In this document: positions 60,805 through 64,000 of the stretch, piece after piece
Position numbering within the stretch: the stretch's first letter is position 1
Layout: each line of letters opens with the position of its first letter
Origin: a bacterium
GTDB taxonomy: Bacteria > 4484-113 > JAFGCY01
NCBI GenBank assembly: GCA_020440605.1
Contig: JAGRNT010000010.1
Span: 1-64,000 of the forward strand
Direction: 5' to 3'
DNA length: 64,000 bases
Translations under genes and position numbers: made by a program
The notes under the pieces: model-generated
What the model was told of the DNA's origin: nothing
What the model saw: the letters and a program-made list of their open reading frames with translations, nothing else
Databases searched by the model: none

Positions 60805-62004
60805 TTACTTTTCAATTTTAATGGACTGCGCATCCACGCTCACAGTGAACTCCAGCCCACTCTTCTCACCTTCACGGTCATCGCGGGCGTTGTAGGGCAC
60901 GATGCGGTAGGTCCAGCGCTGCGGTCGGCCACTGCGCTGCACGCCGTCATCGAGGTAGCGGTACTCCATCCGGCGGATCGGATCCCATTCCTTCGGGCGG
61001 TGGATGCTCATCGGCATGATCGGATAGCTGCGGTGCGGCAGCAGCACCTCGGTGTGGCGCGGGTCCTCCGCCCGGCGGCGGTAGATCCGGTAGCCGCTGA
61101 GCAGATGGCCGTAGTTCTGGTCCATCAGCCAGATGTCCTTGTAATTCACCTCGCCGTCGTGGTTGCCGTCGGGGTGCCAGTCCCAGTCATCCTCACGGCC
61201 ATCGGTGCTGACATAGCCGTAGCGCCGCCCGACCGGGACCATGTCGGCGAGATTGACCTCACCGTCGTTGTTGAGGTCGCCGGTGTTGCGCTCCTCCCAC
61301 CAGAGCATCAGGCAGCCGCAGTCCGGGTCCTCGTAGACACTGAAGTCCTCGATGATGTTGTGGGTGCCGCTCGGGGCATTGTCCAGCCAGTGCGGCTTCT
61401 GGTCGGCGGGCCGCTCATTGAACCAGAACTCGGCGAACACGCCCTCGCTGAACTTGATCCCGCCGTTGACATCGGGGCGGATACGCGTCATCCCGGCGGC
61501 CACCACGCCCGGCAGGTCCTGGCGCTCGTACCAGAGCCGGTCGCCCTCCTTGCCGAACAAACTGCCGGGTTCGACCCGCTCCGGGTCCCAGCGCTCCTGG
61601 TGGTAGCGCACGTAGACCAGCAGGTCGTAGATCTCCGGGGCGTCAATCAGGGTCACAACCAGGTGGTAGTCACCGTCGACCATGTCGCGGCCGGTGAGCA
61701 CGATGTTGTCATTGAGCAGCGTGCTGGGCTGGCCGAAGTCGTCCAGCACCCAGAGCGTGAAGCCGTCGAGATGCTTGCCGAGCGCCGGATCCCATTCGTA
61801 GAAGCTCGGCTTGTTGAGTTCCTCGAGCGTGGGCGGAACCTCGAAGTTGCCATGCTTCTCGGGGTAGCGCGAGACGAAGCGTTCGACAGGGTGCAGCGGA
61901 TAGCCGACGCTGCTGGATGGCGCGGCGGCGGCAAGGGAATACAGCGCACAGGCCAGCACGAACGTGCCGGTCCAGCGCCATGCCCCGTGGATCCATCGCC
62001 TCAC
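60805..62004 (-). CDS. Secreted protein with paired dockerin-type calcium motifs
   Basis: 399 residues from GTG 62004, chosen because a TAACAT box lies 7 nt upstream and the signal peptide begins there (RRWIHGAWRWTGTFVLACAL, cleavage near AAA); ATG 62067 is an alternative. The central region is beta-rich and Trp/Tyr-rich. Two EF-hand-like motifs of the dockerin type I pattern follow: GDLNNDGEVNLADMVPVG (about 241-258) and DGNHDGEVNYKDIWLMDQNYG (about 278-298, one residue over the usual display, motif DGNHDGEVN..D). A short FnIII-like tail beginning GYRIYRR follows, as in the lipoprotein at 34344. Predicted calcium-binding and exported; partner unknown. Confidence 0.8.
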   Translation of the reverse strand: MRRWIHGAWRWTGTFVLACALYSLAAAAPSSSVGYPLHPVERFVSRYPEKHGNFEVPPTLEELNKPSFYEWDPALGKHLDGFTLWVLDDFGQPSTLLNDNIVLTGRDMVDGDYHLVVTLIDAPEIYDLLVYVRYHQERWDPERVEPGSLFGKEGDRLWYERQDLPGVVAAGMTRIRPDVNGGIKFSEGVFAEFWFNERPADQKPHWLDNAPSGTHNIIEDFSVYEDPDCGCLMLWWEERNTGDLNNDGEVNLADMVPVGRRYGYVSTDGREDDWDWHPDGNHDGEVNYKDIWLMDQNYGHLLSGYRIYRRRAEDPRHTEVLLPHRSYPIMPMSIHRPKEWDPIRRMEYRYLDDGVQRSGRPQRWTYRIVPYNARDDREGEKSGLEFTVSVDAQSIKIEK

Positions 62005-62011
62005 GACCACA

Positions 62012-62017
62012 ATGTTA
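62012..62017 (-). promoter_or_regulatory. -10 box TAACAT for the gene starting at 62004
   Basis: TAACAT, 7-nt spacer, GTG at 62004. Confidence 0.4.
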
Positions 62018-62124
62018 TCAGTCACCGCATCTGGGACGCGGGGCCGGGCGGCCGGGTTTGAAATCAATGCTAAAGTCCGGCGCTGCGCTGCCGATATGCA
62101 GGGAAAGATTCCGGGGAGTGTGCC

Positions 62125-63243
62125 ATGCGTCTGATTACCACGATTCTACTGTGCCTTGCCCTGCTGTCCCAGCTGGCGGCAGCGGCCGATGAAGCCTACA
62201 TTTCACTGAGCGGCCTGAGCATCGGCATGAGCCGGGCCGAACTGCTGGAGCTGGGCCTGCGCCCGATCGCGGCGGAGGAGCAGGCGGCGGACAGCCACTT
62301 GCTGGGCTTCAGCATGATCCGCGAGCTGCCCGGCGAGCGGGATCTCGTGCTGCTGCAGGGAGAGCTCGCCGTGCATGTCAACAGCTGGTTCAGCCGCAGC
62401 GGCAATGATGCAGCGGATCAGCCACTTTATGCGGAACTGCGCGAGCGCGTTCTCGCGGAGAACACCCCGCGCGGCTGGATGTATCCGGAGTACTTCTCCT
62501 ACGAGGGCTTCAACCGCTACGAAAGCTTCATCGGCAACGGTGGCAACCTGGCATTTCTCGGCGACAGCCGGGATCGGGTGCTGGAGAACCAGATGCATAT
62601 CTCGATGTTCACCAACGACTTCCTGCCCAGCCTGCTGCAGCGCTTCGGCGGACAGCTGACGATGCTCAGGCATGAAGCGGCATACCTGGAAGCCATGCAG
62701 CAGGATTACCTGGCGGTCAGGACGGAGATTCCCGCCATCGGCAGCAGACCGGATACCGCGGGCTGGCAGGAGCTGCCGCTCGGTGATGCCGCGCTGAACC
62801 CGGACTGGCTGCAGCACTGCAGCCAGATGCTGCTGGAAGATGGCGACAACGCCGTGGTGGCGATCATGAAGGATGGAATCGTGGTGGACACTAGCTTCAG
62901 TGTGTCCGACGAAGTTGCCAATGGCAAGGCCTACCGCTTCTACCATGAACAGCTTGACCGGTTTGAGGATCCTGCAAACGGATACGAGGAACTGGACAGC
63001 TACCTGCTGGACATGTACCGCAACAGTTCATTGTCAATTCCCTCGGAAAACCACATGAAGCGCATGCATGGCTGGCTTGACCCGCAGGGCAATGTGATTG
63101 AGCTGCGCTATGACTGGGAGACTGACTACGGTGCGACTGCAAGCGTGCTGCTGCACAGTCCGCTGAGCTGGGAAGGAATGCATGAGCGGATGCACAATCC
63201 GCAGCAGCAGGCCCTGCAATTACCTCAGCAAACGGACCATTGA
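62125..63243 (+). CDS. Secreted protein of unknown function
   Basis: 372 residues with a Sec signal peptide (RLITTILLCLALLSQLAAA, cleavage about residue 21). GGGGAG precedes the ATG. The mature part is acidic, without metal motif or recognised fold; ISLSGLSIGMSRAELLELGL at its start resembles the SmpA/OmlA-type or copper-amine-like GMS..E motif found in several envelope proteins. The reading frame stays open after its TGA stop and runs directly into the next ORF. Confidence 0.75.
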   Translation: MRLITTILLCLALLSQLAAAADEAYISLSGLSIGMSRAELLELGLRPIAAEEQAADSHLLGFSMIRELPGERDLVLLQGELAVHVNSWFSRSGNDAADQPLYAELRERVLAENTPRGWMYPEYFSYEGFNRYESFIGNGGNLAFLGDSRDRVLENQMHISMFTNDFLPSLLQRFGGQLTMLRHEAAYLEAMQQDYLAVRTEIPAIGSRPDTAGWQELPLGDAALNPDWLQHCSQMLLEDGDNAVVAIMKDGIVVDTSFSVSDEVANGKAYRFYHEQLDRFEDPANGYEELDSYLLDMYRNSSLSIPSENHMKRMHGWLDPQGNVIELRYDWETDYGATASVLLHSPLSWEGMHERMHNPQQQALQLPQQTDH

Positions 63244-63309
63244 CTCGCCAGCGGGCGGCTGAGCGAGGATCTGCAGCTTGGCGGCAATCTCGACCGGGTC
63301 GGTCTGAGG

Positions 63310-63750
63310 ATGATGCTCATCCGCCATGCTGATGCGCCAGCCCTGCGCCCGGGTGAACGGCAGAGAAGTATCTTCTACCTGCACAATGCCTGGTGCAGCA
63401 CGGAACTCGGAACCAACGGACTGGAAAGCATCATGCTGCGATGGAGTGGTGATGCCAACAGCTACAGTGACCTGCAGGCCCTTTTCCGCCAGGAATGCGG
63501 GAGCGCCGAGGCCCGCGGCAACTGGAACGGGTTCAGTGAACCGGCCTTCAACTGTGATCTGCCCGCTGACAACCAGCGCCTGCAGCGCGATGCCGATGGC
63601 AACGTCCTGTTCATCTGCCTTTCGGAACCCAGGGGCCCAGGCAGTTACGTGATCCACTGGCGCTTCAGCGCCGAGGCCTGGCAGGAGTACATTGCCAACC
63701 TGCAGGTCAGCACTGAGCTGCAGGCAGCGGCTCCAGTCCCTGCCGGCTGA
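63310..63750 (+). CDS. Uncharacterised protein in frame with the preceding gene
   Basis: 146 residues from ATG 63310; ATG 63313, with GAGG just upstream, is an alternative. No signal peptide at either start. Its frame continues back to the TGA at 63241-63243 without another stop, and the stretch in between (SEDLQLGGNLDRVGLRM) looks like coding sequence, so the true start or a former fusion with the upstream gene is open. Content is mixed alpha/beta with Trp and Asn (FYLHNAWCSTELG, SYVIHWRFSAEAW). No family recognised. Confidence 0.55.
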   Translation: MMLIRHADAPALRPGERQRSIFYLHNAWCSTELGTNGLESIMLRWSGDANSYSDLQALFRQECGSAEARGNWNGFSEPAFNCDLPADNQRLQRDADGNVLFICLSEPRGPGSYVIHWRFSAEAWQEYIANLQVSTELQAAAPVPAG

Positions 63751-63791
63751 ATCCCGTTCCGGTTTTGTTCCCTGTCCCCTGAACCGCTGCC

Positions 63792-64000
63792 TCAGTCGGC
63801 AGCCTTGTCCCCGAATACTTCCCCTGGAGGCTGGAGCGCGATCCCCGCCGGCGGGCCATGCACATTGTCAGCCAGCCTGCGGTACTGCGGGATCACGATG
63901 TAGTTGAGCAGGACCAGGATGATTGCCAGCGCCACCAGCATGTTGATGATGCCTTCCAGGCTCAGCATGGAGATCAGGGAGGCGGCAACCCGGTCGCCGA
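63792..64000 (-). CDS. Membrane protein, possibly truncated by the window edge
   Basis: The frame is open from the stop (63792-63794) to the window end, giving 69 residues: one membrane helix (INMLVALAIILVLLNYIVI) then a polar tail. It may start at ATG 63968 as a 58-residue protein, or continue beyond the window. No ribosome site precedes 63968, so continuation is slightly favoured. Confidence 0.5.
   Translation of the reverse strand, partial: GDRVAASLISMLSLEGIINMLVALAIILVLLNYIVIPQYRRLADNVHGPPAGIALQPPGEVFGDKAAD

Overview
This window is a GC-rich (mostly above 60% by eye) bacterial chromosome segment with housekeeping genes, many lipoprotein and Sec signals, and no rRNA, tRNA, CRISPR array, recognisable transposase or phage gene. 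Lipoboxes, a flotillin/NfeD pair, a cytochrome bd-superfamily operon and dockerin-type lipoproteins suggest an uncultivated free-living bacterium, probably didermic. I cannot place it in a phylum. Two traits stand out. Many genes have a TANNNT -10 box 6-8 nt before the start codon, implying pervasive leaderless transcription. The intergenic spaces are packed with small hairpin repeats.

Layout. 1-3064: end of xseA, small hypotheticals and an SDR. 3350-6322: a less GC-rich lipoprotein of beta-propeller type. 6467-9016: a UvrD/PcrA-type helicase with a repeat-containing insert. 9017-11601: an AAC(3)-family acetyltransferase between two copies of a long composite repeat. 11602-14771: ModA-like lipoprotein, membrane protein, MobA-like nucleotidyltransferase, small membrane and zinc-ribbon proteins. 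15300-17789: flotillin and NfeD-like operon. 18214-24514: large lipoprotein, TPR protein, aberrant MoeA-like protein. 24803-25254: hicBA toxin-antitoxin flanked by repeats. 25631-31894: NosL-like, CYTH, rsmA, methionine gamma-lyase-type enzyme, CNNM/CBS protein, half-size TSUP. 32053-38609: small membrane proteins, three proteins sharing an undescribed domain, and a dockerin/PKD lipoprotein. 38755-41333: a cytochrome-c-fused CydA-like protein and its CydA'-like partner. 41538-43539: mscL, GNAT, membrane-anchored protein.

43589-50362 is the most unusual part: ten consecutive same-strand genes for small membrane proteins. Seven are clear paralogues with two membrane segments and a three-motif cytoplasmic domain I do not recognise, joined by near-identical 8-nt ATGCCTGA-type overlaps. 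50542-56214 carries an epimerase-like SDR, rlmN, a lipoprotein, an M19 dipeptidase, a small protein and a LysE/RhtB exporter. 56516-60655 holds two tiny related membrane proteins, a DUF899 protein, xth, and a second paralogue array of five one-helix membrane proteins. 60805-64000 has a dockerin-type secreted protein, two uncharacterised proteins and a truncated ORF.

The repeats fall into three overlapping kinds: GGAGG-box stem-loops whose arms vary in a compensatory way; GTAGC-flanked hairpins, often with GGAG in the loop; and simple CAGTGGTCAGTGG or CACAGAGGCACAGAG strings. They abut gene ends, supply stop codons and C-terminal residues for several proteins, and occur in frame inside the helicase gene.
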